Assembly: GCF_014192915.1 (NCBI RefSeq)
Contig: NZ_JACHYN010000022.1
Location: 1 to 64,000 of the forward strand
DNA: 64,000 nucleotides
DNA from: Azospirillum sp. OGB3
GTDB taxonomy: Bacteria; Pseudomonadota; Alphaproteobacteria; Azospirillales; Azospirillaceae
Direction of reading: 5' to 3'
Part shown: in pieces, positions 8,541-19,225 of the stretch
How positions within the stretch are numbered: the first letter of the stretch is position 1
How the letters are laid out: each line of letters starts with the position of its first letter
Position numbers and translations under genes: made by a program
The notes under the pieces: generated by a model
Seen by the model: only the letters and a program-made list of their open reading frames with translations
Databases searched by the model: none
Told to the model about the DNA's origin: nothing

Positions 8541-10004
8541 ATGGTCCCCATCGGCAACACCACGGCGCGCTGGATGACGCTTCGCTACGGGCTGGCGCTC
8601 GGGGTGATCGCGCTGTGCACGCTGGCTGGCTTCGTCATGACCGAACGGGTCATCGACCAGCACGCCGACATGCTGGAGGTGGTGAACATCTCCGGCCGCC
8701 AGCGCATGCTGTCCCAGCGCACCGCGTTGCTGGCGGAGCAGCTTCGCAACGCCCCGACCGACGCCGAGCGCAGCGTCCTGACCATCCGGCTGGCCGAGGC
8801 GACCGACATGTTCGAGAACGCCCACCGGCGCCTGACGGGCGCCGATGAGGGCCCGGCCATGGGCAAGGACGTGCGGCGCCTCTATTTCGACGGGCCGGAG
8901 CCGCTGAACGATCTGGTGCTCCGCCACATCACCGCGCTCCGCGCGGTGATCGCCGCCGGCCCTGCCGGCCTGCCCCCCGACATGCCCGAGGCCGACCTCG
9001 TCACCCATCAGGCGCTCGGCCCGCTGCTGGCCGGACTGGAGGACATGGTGGCGCGCTATCAGGAGGCGGGCGAGCAAGGCTTCGCCACCCTGCACAATCT
9101 GGGCTTCGCCGCCCTGATCCTGACGCTGCTGACGCTGTGCGCCGAAGTCCTGGTGATCTTCCGCCCGATGGTCCGGCAGGTGCAGCGCCAGTTCGCCGAC
9201 ATCACCCGCATGACCCGGGCGCTGGAGCAGACCAACGTCACTCTGGAAGCCCAGGTGCGCGCCCGCACCGCCGAGCTGCACACGGCGAAGGTGGCGGCGG
9301 AGCAGGCCCATCTGGCGAAGTCGCGCTTCCTCGCCCATGCCGGGCACGATCTGAAGCAGCCCCTCCAGGCGATCAACATGTTCACCGGCATGCTGGAACG
9401 GCAGCTCGACAAGCCCCGCGCCCTGGCGCTGGTGAAGGATTTGCGTCTGGCCCAGCGCTCGATGCACGACCTGCTGAACGCCATTCTGGACATCTCGAAG
9501 CTGGAATCGGGGGTGGTCGAGCCGAAGCCCGCCGATGTCGCCCTGTCCGCCCTGTTCGACCAGTTGGAAGCGGAATTCACCGGGATCGCCGAGGACAAGG
9601 GACTGCGGCTGCGCGTCGTTCCGACGGATCTCACCGTGCGGACCGACCCGTTCCTGCTGGAGCGAATCCTGCGCAACCTGCTGACCAACGCCGTGCGCTA
9701 CACCGAGCAGGGCGGCGTGCTGATGGGTTGCCGGTGCCGCGGCCACACCGTGTGGATCGAGGTCTACGACACCGGGCGCGGCATCGCCGAGGCCGACCGC
9801 CGCCGCATTTTCGAGGAGTTCGTCCAGCTCGACCGGCCTGACCGCGACCGCAGCGAAGGGATCGGGCTGGGCTTGGCCATCGTCGACCGGCTCGCCCGTC
9901 TGCTCGGCCACCCGCTGGAGCTTCGCTCCGTCGAGGGGCGCGGAACGGTGTTCGCCGTAGGGGTTCCCCTGGTCCGCAGCCTACACGAGACGGTCGCGGC
10001 CTGA
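8541..10004 (+). CDS. Sensor histidine kinase with PilJ-type N-terminal domain
   Basis: A 487-residue inner-membrane kinase. A first membrane segment (15-33) is followed by a periplasmic helical domain with NISGRQRMLSQR (49-60), the signature of PilJ/NarX-like type IV-pili sensors. A second membrane segment covers about 187-207, then a coiled coil. The phospho-histidine motif HDLKQPLQ has His269. The ATPase boxes are N383 (LLTNAVRY), DTGRGI (410-415) and GLGLAIV (442-448). It lacks a receiver domain. AAGGACGG supports ATG 8541; GTG 8487 is an alternative. Its 3' end overlaps the opposing response regulator gene by 24 bases, and that regulator is the likely partner. Confidence 0.87.
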   Translation: MVPIGNTTARWMTLRYGLALGVIALCTLAGFVMTERVIDQHADMLEVVNISGRQRMLSQRTALLAEQLRNAPTDAERSVLTIRLAEATDMFENAHRRLTGADEGPAMGKDVRRLYFDGPEPLNDLVLRHITALRAVIAAGPAGLPPDMPEADLVTHQALGPLLAGLEDMVARYQEAGEQGFATLHNLGFAALILTLLTLCAEVLVIFRPMVRQVQRQFADITRMTRALEQTNVTLEAQVRARTAELHTAKVAAEQAHLAKSRFLAHAGHDLKQPLQAINMFTGMLERQLDKPRALALVKDLRLAQRSMHDLLNAILDISKLESGVVEPKPADVALSALFDQLEAEFTGIAEDKGLRLRVVPTDLTVRTDPFLLERILRNLLTNAVRYTEQGGVLMGCRCRGHTVWIEVYDTGRGIAEADRRRIFEEFVQLDRPDRDRSEGIGLGLAIVDRLARLLGHPLELRSVEGRGTVFAVGVPLVRSLHETVAA

Positions 10005-10625
10005 TTCCTTGACCAGCAGCACCGCCTGGGTCCGGCTGCCCACCCCGAGCGCCTTCAGCACCCCGGTGACATGCGTCTTGACGGTGGACAGGTTCAGCCC
10101 CAGACGCTCCCCGATTTCCTGGTTCGACAGGCCCTGGGCCAGAAGATCGAGGACCTCGAGCTGGCGGCGGGTCATGCCGTCGAAGACGCTCGGCTCATGC
10201 ACCCTCGCGGCGACGGGCGATTGGGCGATTCCCGGCATGCCGAGCACCGGCGGCACGTAGGACCCGCCGGCCATGACCAGACGCAGGATGTTCACGACCA
10301 GCACGTCGTCGGTGGATTTCGGGATGAAGGCCCGCACGCCGCGCGACAGAACGGCGCGCATCTCGTCCGGCGAATCGATCATCGAGAAAACGACGACCGG
10401 CACCGGCGCCACGCGCTTCACCACCGCCTCCACATCGTCCAGACCACCGAGGCCCGGCATGCGCAGGTCCATGATGACGAGGTCGTAAGGTCCCTGGTCC
10501 AGCAATTGGGTCAACTGGCCGAAGCTGGTTGCCGCCGCAACATTGGCCTGTTCGTTCAATTCGCCGACCAGATGGGTCAGGCCACTGCGAACGATGGAGT
10601 GATCGTCGGCGATCAATACCTGCAT
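9981..10625 (-). CDS. NarL/FixJ-family response regulator
   Basis: A 214-residue DNA-binding regulator. The receiver domain (1-120) has ADDHS at 6-10, the phosphoacceptor in LVIMDLRMPG near residue 54 and a conserved lysine in FIPKSTDD. The GerE/LuxR helix-turn-helix spans about 150-212 (QLEVLDLLAQGLSNQEIGER, then STVKTHVTGVL). It converges on the PilJ-N kinase gene with overlapping stops, an uncommon arrangement for a likely cognate pair. Confidence 0.88.
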   Translation of the reverse strand: MQVLIADDHSIVRSGLTHLVGELNEQANVAAATSFGQLTQLLDQGPYDLVIMDLRMPGLGGLDDVEAVVKRVAPVPVVVFSMIDSPDEMRAVLSRGVRAFIPKSTDDVLVVNILRLVMAGGSYVPPVLGMPGIAQSPVAARVHEPSVFDGMTRRQLEVLDLLAQGLSNQEIGERLGLNLSTVKTHVTGVLKALGVGSRTQAVLLVKESGRDRLV

Positions 10626-10761
10626 GACAACCCTGCTTCGGCGGAGGCGGCTGGTGGGAACGACCCAATGGGACAGGGTCCGCTGGGACCGGGCCGGCCT
10701 CGGTCATCTCAAACCAAAGTGCGGCTTCCGGTATGAACCTCATACGCCGACAGGAGGTTTC

Positions 10762-10857
10762 ATGCCACAATTGATGCATGATTCCGCAATGCCGCGCGTG
10801 TTTCTGCCGCAGATGCGAAAAGGGCGCCGCAGCGGCGGCGCCCTTCCCCGATCTTGA
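10762..10857 (+). CDS. Possible 31-residue small protein
   Basis: ATG at 10762 is preceded by CAGGAGGTTTC, a near-perfect ribosome site. The frame encodes a basic peptide starting MPQLMHDSAM and ending in TGA at 10855. The second half is read through the hairpin at 10818-10847, so it could be chance. No family is known. Confidence 0.25.
   Translation: MPQLMHDSAMPRVFLPQMRKGRRSGGALPRS
10818..10847 (-). terminator. Intrinsic terminator of the OmpA-type gene
   Basis: Read leftward, the stem GGGCGCCGCCGCTGCGGCGCCC is followed by TTTTCGC. It lies about 50 bases past the porin stop codon. Confidence 0.75.
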
Positions 10858-10898
10858 CCGTGCCGGCCGGCCCCGAACGGGACCGGCAGCTCGCCGGA

Positions 10899-11939
10899 TC
10901 ACTGCACGCGGATGAGGATTTGCGCGCGGCGGTTCGATGGTTCGCGGACGTTCGCACCGGTGTTCACCAGGAGCTGGGTCTCGCCCTTGCCCTCGACGGT
11001 GATCTGGTTGGCGGCAACGCCCTTGCCGACCAGCGCGTTCTTCACCGCGTCGGCGCGGCGCAGCGAGAGCCGCTGGTTGTAGGCCGGCGAACCCGAGGTG
11101 TCGGTGTGGCCGACCACATGGATGCTGACGGCGCGCACCTGACCGGCGGAGGCGGCGGCATCGCCGATGATCTTGTCGGACGCCGCCGTGATGTTGGCCT
11201 TGTCCCAGTCGAAGAACACCAGATACTCCGACTGCGGCTGCGCCTGGACCGGAGCCGCCGGAGCGACGGGCGCCGCCGCGGGAGCGGCCGCCGGGGCGCC
11301 GAAGGTGTAGCGCAGGCCGGCCATGATGGTGTGGTTCTGGTACTCGCCCTTGACGGTGGAGCTGGCGAGGCCCGGGGGGCCGCCGAGATCGAATTTCGGA
11401 TCGAGCGTCGCGAAGTAGCGGTAATCCAGCGTCAGGGCCAGGTTCTGGCTCAGGGCGTAGGACACGCCGGCGATGCCCTGGTAGGCGAACACCCAGTCGC
11501 GGTCATCGAAACCGCCGAGATCCAGACGGACCTGGGCGATACCGGCGCCGACGCCGATGTAGGGCGTGAAGGCGGTGCCGGTGTTGATGTCGTACAGCAC
11601 GTTGCCCATGAAGGCGAGCGAGCTGGCCTTTCCACCCAGACCGTTCACCGCCGCGTTGGAGCTGTCGGTGCTGTCGATCGCGTTGCGCCAGCGCCATGCG
11701 AACTCCAGTTCGGCGCGCGGGCCGGCGGCGGTCGCGTAGCCGGCGGAGATGTCGCCGATGCCGCCCAGCTTGAAGCTGGTGCTGGCATCCGTCGGGGTGT
11801 TTTCGAAGCGCAGATCGGCGTCGCGCGTCCAGTTCACGCCGGCGCCGGCGCCGACGTAGAAGCCCTCGGTCGCGGCCATGGCGGCGGTCGGCAGCATCGC
11901 CGCGAGCGCCGTTCCGAGCAGAATCCCACGCAGAGTCAT
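10899..11939 (-). CDS. OmpA-family outer membrane protein
   Basis: A 346-residue exported protein. Signal peptide about 1-22 (cleavage after AAMA), then an eight-stranded beta-barrel domain (about 25-200) beginning EGFYVGAGAGVNW. A Pro/Ala hinge follows (about 205-230), and a C-terminal OmpA peptidoglycan-binding domain (about 232-345) with VVGHTDTSGSPAYNQRLSLRRADAV features (given as position range 280-305) and NRRAQI. The role is to anchor the outer membrane to peptidoglycan. AAAGGAAAG precedes ATG 11939. It ends at a strong terminator and appears monocistronic. Confidence 0.9.
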   Translation of the reverse strand: MTLRGILLGTALAAMLPTAAMAATEGFYVGAGAGVNWTRDADLRFENTPTDASTSFKLGGIGDISAGYATAAGPRAELEFAWRWRNAIDSTDSSNAAVNGLGGKASSLAFMGNVLYDINTGTAFTPYIGVGAGIAQVRLDLGGFDDRDWVFAYQGIAGVSYALSQNLALTLDYRYFATLDPKFDLGGPPGLASSTVKGEYQNHTIMAGLRYTFGAPAAAPAAAPVAPAAPVQAQPQSEYLVFFDWDKANITAASDKIIGDAAASAGQVRAVSIHVVGHTDTSGSPAYNQRLSLRRADAVKNALVGKGVAANQITVEGKGETQLLVNTGANVREPSNRRAQILIRVQ

Positions 11940-12362
11940 TTTATTCTTTCCTTTGTGCACGGCGTTGCCGGGGCTGTCGATGCGAACCGTTCGGAAAGCG
12001 GTGCGTCTGGTGGCACCAGCCTTCATCGGGCGAGCCCGCCGCGTCCCGTACGGCGGTTGAAACGTCATGACTTCGAGATATCAGCAACCACCCGCCGTCA
12101 CAAGTGCTCTGCGACAAGATGAACAGAGATGTTGCATTTCTGCATTACCCGAACGTTCGTCGCACTCTTCATATTCCTTCGAACGCGAAGCAATCGTCTG
12201 TCGAATTCTTCCTAATCCATTTGGGCTAAAGACATGGCTTTTGAGATACATATGCGGATAGAACCAACAATCCCACGCATGCGAAAGCGCCCCACCTTCG
12301 GCAGGGCGCGCTTCCACGATACCGTTGATAAGAGACCGGCGGAACCGACGCCGGCGTCCCGT
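11940..12362. other. Gap between the porin start and the 71-residue gene
   Basis: This 423-base stretch is locally AT-richer than its surroundings, as expected for the porin promoter region. It contains the ten-base palindrome CGAACGTTCG near 12150. No credible gene. A terminator for the next gene occupies 12287-12309. Confidence 0.4.
12287..12309 (-). terminator. Terminator of the 71-residue gene
   Basis: Read leftward, GCGCCCTGCC, loop GAAG, and GGGGCGC pair with two wobble positions, followed by TTTC. It lies about 55 bases downstream of the stop of the small gene. Confidence 0.5.
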
Positions 12363-12578
12363 TCAATCCTGCGGTTCGGCGACCGATTCGAACTGGGTGG
12401 GATCAAGCAGCGCGGAAACCGCTAGGGTTTTCAGAGTTTTGTGATCATCGGACCGCTGCAGTTGGGCGTGCTGGGTGCCCAGCCCATCCTTGCGGACAGC
12501 GATCACCTGCCAGATTCCGCCGCCGGGACCCAACTTGCGGAACATCTGGCCTTCGACGACTTCGCGCTTTCTGCGCAT
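12363..12578 (-). CDS. Small conserved-looking hypothetical protein
   Basis: A 71-residue soluble protein beginning MRRKREVVEGQMF. The segment GQMFRKLGPGGGIWQVIAV suggests a compact beta-rich fold reading like a surface-exposure or SH3-like domain, but no family is recognised. GGAG lies eight bases before the ATG and a terminator follows, which together support a real gene. Confidence 0.6.
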   Translation of the reverse strand: MRRKREVVEGQMFRKLGPGGGIWQVIAVRKDGLGTQHAQLQRSDDHKTLKTLAVSALLDPTQFESVAEPQD

Positions 12579-12710
12579 ATCCGATCTCCAAAACCCTGAA
12601 CGTCAAACCCGCCAACCCTGCGGATACGGCGGACCATTCAAACACCAACAAGCCCCTGGTTGGCGAGCGTCCGTTGTGCGCGCCACGCATACCGGAGGCG
12701 GGATGTAGCG

Positions 12711-13052
12711 GTGCTGCAACAACCGCCTTCGCACCTGCGGAACAAACTCTCCGCCAAGCGTGTTGATGCCCTCATGAAAATCGATCACGACGTGCTCCTG
12801 TTCGCGACCCGCCTCGTGGAAGAACTTGGCGAGTCCGCCATCCGCATCAGCCGCGTCCGCCTCGTCGAACTCACGGCTGCCAACAACCTGCGCGCTGCCG
12901 CCTTCTGGCGGGATGTGATGCAGACCTCGGAGAGGCTTCTGGCGGAGCGCTCCCCGGCTTTGGCACCACCTCCCACGTCACCCCCGATGAAGGCGCCCCC
13001 GATGACGGCACCGATGCCTTCTTCGATGACCGCGCAGACCGTCACACTCTGA
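12711..13052 (+). CDS. Hypothetical protein
   Basis: About 113 residues, starting at GTG 12711 behind GGAGGCGGG; ATG 12774 is a shorter option. A helical N-terminal half (IRISRVRLVELTAANNLRAA) is followed by a Pro/Met/Ala-rich tail. Its base composition is like that of its neighbours. Function unknown. Confidence 0.45.
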   Translation: MLQQPPSHLRNKLSAKRVDALMKIDHDVLLFATRLVEELGESAIRISRVRLVELTAANNLRAAAFWRDVMQTSERLLAERSPALAPPPTSPPMKAPPMTAPMPSSMTAQTVTL

Positions 13053-13083
13053 TCCGCCCGGTGGACACCCCGTCAAGCGAAAG

Positions 13084-13107
13084 GCCCGGCGGTTTCCCGC
13101 CGAGCCT
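13084..13107 (-). terminator. Terminator of the liv transport operon
   Basis: Read leftward, GGCTCGGCGG, loop GAAA and CCGCCGGGCC form a ten-base stem with one mismatch, followed by TTTCGC. It lies about 45 bases after the livK stop codon. Confidence 0.65.
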
Positions 13108-13151
13108 TTGCGCGACTTCGTTTCCCGAAGGGAACGGATTGTACGACCGGT

Positions 13152-14252
13152 TTACTTGACCTGGGCGTACTGGCCGTTGTTCCAGCGGTACCAGACATAG
13201 GCCGGGGTGGTCACGTCGCCCTTGGCATCGAAGCCGATCTTGCCGATCACCGTGCTGTAGTTGCCCTTGCGGAGAACTTCGGCGACCTTGGCGGCGTCGG
13301 TGGAGTTGGCCTGCTTGACCGCGTCCGCCCAGATCTGCAGGGCGGCGTAGGTGTAGAGGGTGTAGCCCTCCGGCTCATAACCGGCCTTGCGGAACTTCTC
13401 CACGGCGTCCTTGGCTTCCGGCATCTCGCGCGGGTCCGGACCGAAGGTCATCATGGTGTTCTCGCCGGCCGGACCGGTGATGGCCCAGTACTCGTTGGTC
13501 ACCAGCGCGTCGCCCGACACGATCGGGGCGTTCAGGCCCTGATCCTTCATCTGGCGGGCCAGCAGCCCGGCCTCGGTGTGGTAGCCGCCGACATAGACGA
13601 CGTCGACCGCTTCCTGCTTCAGCTTGGACACCAGCGCCGAATAGTCCTTCTCACCCGCCGTGTAGGCCTCGTAGATCTTCTCCTTCTGGCCGCCGGCGTT
13701 CAGCGCCTTCTGCGTCTCGTCGGCGAGACCCTTACCATAGGCCGACTTGTCGTGCAGGATGGCGACGTTCTTGCCCTTGTAGTTTTCCAGCAGATACTTG
13801 CCGGCAATCTGGCCCTGCTGGTCGTCGCGGCCGCAAACGCGGAAGACGTTCTTCAGGTTCTGCTCGGTCAGCTTCGGGTTGGTCGAAGCCGGGGAGATCT
13901 GCAGGACGCCTTCCTCGGCGTAGACCTGCGAGGCCGGGATCGAGGAGCCTGAGCAGAAGTGGCCGGCGACGAACTTCACGCCCGCCTTGGCGAGCTGGTT
14001 CGCCACGGCGACGGCCTGCTTCGGGTCGCAGGCGTCGTCGCCCACTTCCAGCTTCAGCTTCTGGCCCAGGACACCGCCGGCGGCGTTGATGTCGGCGACC
14101 GCCTGCTCGATGCCCTTCTTCATCTGCTCGCCGAAGGTGGCGTACTGGCCGGTGATCGGGCCGGCGGTCGCCACCGCGATGTCGGCCTTCGCCACCGAGG
14201 CGGTCATAGCGGTCGCCGCAACCGCAACGAGGAGGGAAAGCTTGTAGTTCAT
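13152..14252 (-). CDS. livK: Branched-chain amino acid ABC transporter, periplasmic binding protein
   Basis: A 366-residue exported protein with a Sec signal peptide (1-23, MNYKLSLLVAVAATAMTASV...). It has the type I periplasmic binding fold: GPITGQYATFGEQM near 32-45, a disulphide-type pair around GDDACDP and AGHFCSG, and the family block ASTNPKLTE. It captures leucine, isoleucine, valine or related amino acids and delivers them to the LivHM permease encoded just upstream. It is last in the operon, separated by a structured 173-base leader, which fits higher expression of the binding protein. Confidence 0.9.
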   Translation of the reverse strand: MNYKLSLLVAVAATAMTASVAKADIAVATAGPITGQYATFGEQMKKGIEQAVADINAAGGVLGQKLKLEVGDDACDPKQAVAVANQLAKAGVKFVAGHFCSGSSIPASQVYAEEGVLQISPASTNPKLTEQNLKNVFRVCGRDDQQGQIAGKYLLENYKGKNVAILHDKSAYGKGLADETQKALNAGGQKEKIYEAYTAGEKDYSALVSKLKQEAVDVVYVGGYHTEAGLLARQMKDQGLNAPIVSGDALVTNEYWAITGPAGENTMMTFGPDPREMPEAKDAVEKFRKAGYEPEGYTLYTYAALQIWADAVKQANSTDAAKVAEVLRKGNYSTVIGKIGFDAKGDVTTPAYVWYRWNNGQYAQVK

Positions 14253-14286
14253 AGTTTCGTTGGCTCCCTGTTATGAGTCGTACGCC

Positions 14287-14337
14287 GGCCCCGCCGGGGC
14301 CTTTTCACCGGTCCCCCAAGGGCTGGGGGCGCCGGTG
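14287..14337 (-). promoter_or_regulatory. Tandem hairpins in the livK leader
   Basis: On the minus strand, arms CACCGG/CCGGTG and CCCCCA/TGGGGG (14306-14337) form one stem-loop. AAAA follows, then the 15-base palindrome-like GGCCCCGGCGGGGCC (14287-14301). The hairpins lie between the DUF6867 gene and livK, and may terminate part of the upstream transcript or stabilise the livK mRNA. Confidence 0.45.
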
Positions 14338-14425
14338 CCGACAAGGTTCCACTATAGTCCGATCATCGCCAAGTGCGACAGTTTCACCCACGTCCTGGTC
14401 ATGATCGGAGCCATGGAATTCGCAA

Positions 14426-14784
14426 TCATTCGGCGAGCGTTCCGCCGACGCGTTCGCGCCAGCCGAAGGGTCCCGAACGCTCGTACAGCCAAGGATACTG
14501 GGACACCATTCGGCGCGCCATCGAAATGCGGTACGTGGTCAGGGTGATCGCGCCGATCACCAGCGTGTGCACCACGAATCCGTACACCGACAGGAGCTGG
14601 CCGCCGAACAGACCCCAGACAAGGAACCGGTCGCCCAAGCCCAGCAGGATGGAATAGGCGATGGCGCTCGACAGCGGCTTCCAGCCCTCGGCGAGGGTCT
14701 GGCCGGTCAAAACGCCGCAGCCGCCGAACACCAGGACCGTCAGGCCCAGGAACACCGGCAGGGAGGACCCGAGAACGCCGTCCA

Positions 14785-14785
<1 letters not shown>
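14426..14785 (-). CDS. DUF6867 small membrane protein of the liv operon
   Basis: A 119-residue integral membrane protein with three predicted membrane segments (about 8-25, 38-58 and 62-85). Such a gene is often found beside livF in alphaproteobacterial branched-chain transport operons, but its role is unknown; an accessory part of the permease is a guess. Its start shares one base with the livF stop (TGATG), so translation is probably coupled. Confidence 0.75.
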
Positions 14786-15495
<710 letters not shown>

Positions 15496-15498
15496 GGC

Positions 15499-16398
15499 TC
15501 AGGCCCCTTCCTCGGCTCGCTTGGCGACCTCCGGCAGGTCGGCCTTGATTTCCGGCGGCAACTCCTCGTCCTCCTCCTCGCCCAGATAGGCGCGGATGAC
15601 CGCCGGGTCGTTCTTGACGAAGGCCGGATCGCCGTCGGAGATCTTCCGTCCGTAATCCAGCACCACGACATGGTCGGAAATGGTCATCACCACGCTCATG
15701 TCATGCTCGATCAGCAGGACGCCGATCTTGTGCTCGTCGCGGATGTAAGTGAGCAGATCGGCCAGTTCGCCCGACTCGCGCGGGTTCAGGCCCGCCGCCG
15801 GCTCGTCCAGGCAAAGCATCACCGGTTCCGTGCACATGGCGCGGGCGATCTCCAGCCGGCGCTGGGCGCCGTAGGGGAGATTGCCGGCTTCCCAGTCCGC
15901 AAACTCCAGAAGGCGGACGCGGTCCAGCCAGTATTTGGCCAGATCGACCGCCTCCCGCTCCGTCCTGGTGTAGGACGGCAGGCCGAGCAGGCCGGCGATG
16001 GAGAAGCCCGACGCGCGGATCAGCTTGTTGTGCTGGGCGACGATCAGGTTCTCCAGGACGCTCATGCCGCCGAACAGGCGGATGTTCTGGAAGGTGCGGG
16101 CCACGCTGGCCTTCTGCGAGATGCGGTAGCCCGGCATCCGTTCCAGCAGGAACTCCTTGCCGTCGGCGTGGCGCAGCGTCAGCCGGCCCACCGTGGGGGT
16201 GTAGAAGCCGGTGATGCAGTTGAACAGCGTGGTCTTGCCGGCGCCGTTCGGACCGATGATCGCGGTGATCTCGCCGTTGTTGGCCGCGAAGGAGACGTCG
16301 TTGACCGCCACCAGCCCGCCGAAGCGCATGGTGAGGTGTTCGACCGTCAGCAGGGGCGTGGTGGTCATGGGATGACCCGTCATCACAGTCGCTTCCAT
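15499..16398 (-). CDS. livG: Branched-chain amino acid ABC transporter ATPase
   Basis: About 299 residues. Walker A GPNGAGKTT and the long LivG insertion before the signature motif are present. YGAQRRLEIARAM stands in for the ABC signature, and Walker B is CLDEPAAGLNPRES. The tail is acidic (EEEDEELPPE), longer than in E. coli. ATG 16398 overlaps the livM stop by four bases (ATGA); an ATG at 16368 is also possible. Confidence 0.92.
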   Translation of the reverse strand: MEATVMTGHPMTTTPLLTVEHLTMRFGGLVAVNDVSFAANNGEITAIIGPNGAGKTTLFNCITGFYTPTVGRLTLRHADGKEFLLERMPGYRISQKASVARTFQNIRLFGGMSVLENLIVAQHNKLIRASGFSIAGLLGLPSYTRTEREAVDLAKYWLDRVRLLEFADWEAGNLPYGAQRRLEIARAMCTEPVMLCLDEPAAGLNPRESGELADLLTYIRDEHKIGVLLIEHDMSVVMTISDHVVVLDYGRKISDGDPAFVKNDPAVIRAYLGEEEDEELPPEIKADLPEVAKRAEEGA

Positions 16399-17915
16399 CA
16401 CTTCGCGCTCCCCCCGGCGATGCCCTGGCCGCCGGCGGCGGCGGTGCCCGCGGCGGGGCCGCCGCCGCCGCCCTTGGGACGACCGTGCAGGAGGATGGTC
16501 GGGTCGCGGTGGGCCAGCAGGCCGCGCGGACGCCACAGCATGATCAGCACCATGCCCATGCCGAACGCCAGCATGCGGTAGTCGGCCAGTTCACGGAAGG
16601 CCTCCGGCAGGCCGATGACCAGCAGGGCCGCCACGACGACGCCGATCTGGCTGCCCATGCCGCCCAGCACCACGATGGCGAGGATGATCGCCGATTCGAT
16701 GAAGGTGAAGCTTTCCGGGCTGATGAAGCCCTGGCGGGTGGCGAAGAAGGAGCCGGCGAAGCCGCCGAACATCGCCGCGATGGCGAAGGCCGCCAGCTTC
16801 ATGTTCGTGCGGTTGATGCCCAGAGAGGCGCAGGCGATGTCGTCCTCGCGCAGCGCTTCCCAGGCGCGGCCCAGCGGCAGCTTGCGGACGCGCATGGTGA
16901 ACAGGTTCACCACCAGGGCCAGAACCAGGATCAAGTAATAAAGGAAGATGATCCGGTGCAGTGGGCTGAACTCCAGGCCGAACATCTCGTGGAAGGCCGC
17001 CGTGCCCTCCGCCGGGGTCCGCGTGAAGTCGGCGATGCCGAAGAAGCTCGGGCGCGGAATGCCGGAGATGCCGTTGGGGCCGCCGGTGAACTGGTACCAG
17101 TTGATCAGGATGATCCGGATGATCTCACCGAAGCCCAGCGTCACGATGGCGAAATAATCGCCGCGCAGGCGCAGGACCGGGAAGCCCAGCAGAACGCCCG
17201 ACATCGCCGCCAGGAAGCCGGCCAGCGGCAGGCAGACCCAGAAGCTGAAGCCGAAATAATGGGCCAGCAGCGCGTAGGAGTAGGCACCCACCGCGTAGAA
17301 GGCCACATAGCCGAGGTCGAGCAGGCCGGCGAGGCCGACCACGATGTTCAGCCCCCAGCCCAGCATGATGTAGGTCAGCAGCAGGATGCCGATGTCCAGC
17401 AACTGGCGGTCGGCCAGCGGCGTGAACGGGAAGGCCAGAGCCACGACGACAGCGATCGGGCCGAGCCAACGCGAGGCGTGCTGCACCTGCGCCGCGATGT
17501 GGTCCATCCGCTTGTCGCGCTCCGCCTGCGACAGCTTGGAGCGGCCGGTGCGGATCGCCAGGATGGCGCGGATCGCGATGACCGCACCGCCGGCAATCAG
17601 GATGACCCGCAGGGCCTCCGTTGGCATGGCGATGAAGAAGCCCGCCGCGGTGGCGGCCGCGGCCAGCACCAGGACGGTGACGGCGTGGCCCTCGCGGATC
17701 AGGCAGAGGCCGAGCCGGCCGAGGAAAACCAGACCGACGGCGGCGGCCACCTCGTCCCAGCGGGTTTCCAGCCCAAGGCCGGTGGGACGGTCCACCGTGC
17801 GCAGGCCGACCAGCGGGATGGTCAGGAGAAGGGCGACGAAGGCGGTCATCGCCGCCTCCTTCAGGATCGCGGGCCAGGCGATGGCCCGCGGCGAAGACAG
17901 GGAAATCGCGGTCAT
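16398..17915 (-). CDS. livM: Branched-chain amino acid ABC transporter permease
   Basis: A 505-residue inner-membrane permease. The conserved LivM core (about 150-480) has [25 protein letters not shown]-type sequence near 187-211 and the EAA-like loop [20 protein letters not shown] near 370. The N-terminal 140 residues hold three to four extra membrane segments, common in alphaproteobacterial LivM. The Gly/Pro/Ala-rich C-terminus ([15 protein letters not shown]) is unusual. Operon position is between livH and livG. Confidence 0.92.
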   Translation of the reverse strand: MTAISLSSPRAIAWPAILKEAAMTAFVALLLTIPLVGLRTVDRPTGLGLETRWDEVAAAVGLVFLGRLGLCLIREGHAVTVLVLAAAATAAGFFIAMPTEALRVILIAGGAVIAIRAILAIRTGRSKLSQAERDKRMDHIAAQVQHASRWLGPIAVVVALAFPFTPLADRQLLDIGILLLTYIMLGWGLNIVVGLAGLLDLGYVAFYAVGAYSYALLAHYFGFSFWVCLPLAGFLAAMSGVLLGFPVLRLRGDYFAIVTLGFGEIIRIILINWYQFTGGPNGISGIPRPSFFGIADFTRTPAEGTAAFHEMFGLEFSPLHRIIFLYYLILVLALVVNLFTMRVRKLPLGRAWEALREDDIACASLGINRTNMKLAAFAIAAMFGGFAGSFFATRQGFISPESFTFIESAIILAIVVLGGMGSQIGVVVAALLVIGLPEAFRELADYRMLAFGMGMVLIMLWRPRGLLAHRDPTILLHGRPKGGGGGPAAGTAAAGGQGIAGGSAK

Positions 17916-17919
17916 GGCC

Positions 17920-18825
<906 letters not shown>

Positions 18826-19225
18826 TGTCTTACCTCGCCTCGGCGCGATGCGCAGGCTTCGGCGAGCGAGACAAGCGCGCTCGTACACCAGTCACGTGAA
18901 GTGCCACTCCCCGAATTGGCTTACCCGGGCTCTTGAGCGCGGGGCCAAGATTGTTGTGTGAGCGGAACGTTAGCCCAGCGGCTCTCAACAGAGCAAGAGG
19001 GCAAACCCGCACTCTATCTGCGGTAATACCAATTTTCCGAGAATTTGCAATATCGATTCATGTCAGTTCCGTGAACTTTGCGCTTGCCTTCTACCATAAC
19101 GAATGCACCGCATGAAAAAGCCCTCTTCACTGTGGTGAAGAGGGCTTCGCAACAACTGTGCCACTGCTGCGATGCATGATGCCGGTTCGCCTATGACCTC
19201 CGGCATCACCACCGATATTGGCCGA
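18826..19225. other. Gap upstream of the liv operon
   Basis: Four hundred bases without a credible gene. The livH-proximal part should carry the operon promoter; I found no sigma54 GG-N10-GC site (the nearest, TGGCAC near 18907, ends in GA). The distal part is AT-rich near 19020-19110 and holds the terminator of the 268-residue gene at 19118-19147. Confidence 0.4.
19118..19147 (-). terminator. Intrinsic terminator of the Ala/Lys-rich exported protein gene
   Basis: Thirteen-base perfect arms AAGCCCTCTTCAC and GTGAAGAGGGCTT with a CACA loop, followed leftward by TTTC. It lies about 80 bases after the stop codon. Confidence 0.8.

Noticed and set aside
8460-8560. Longer N-terminus of the PilJ-N kinase from GTG 8487
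   Set aside because: The extra residues have no membrane or signal character, and ATG 8541 has a better ribosome site.
12081-12317. Open frames in the porin upstream region
   Set aside because: They lack ribosome sites, overlap each other on both strands and run through the terminator hairpin.
18880-18915. Possible sigma54 promoter for livH at TGGCAC near 18907
   Set aside because: The element ten bases further is GA instead of GC, so the -12 part is missing.
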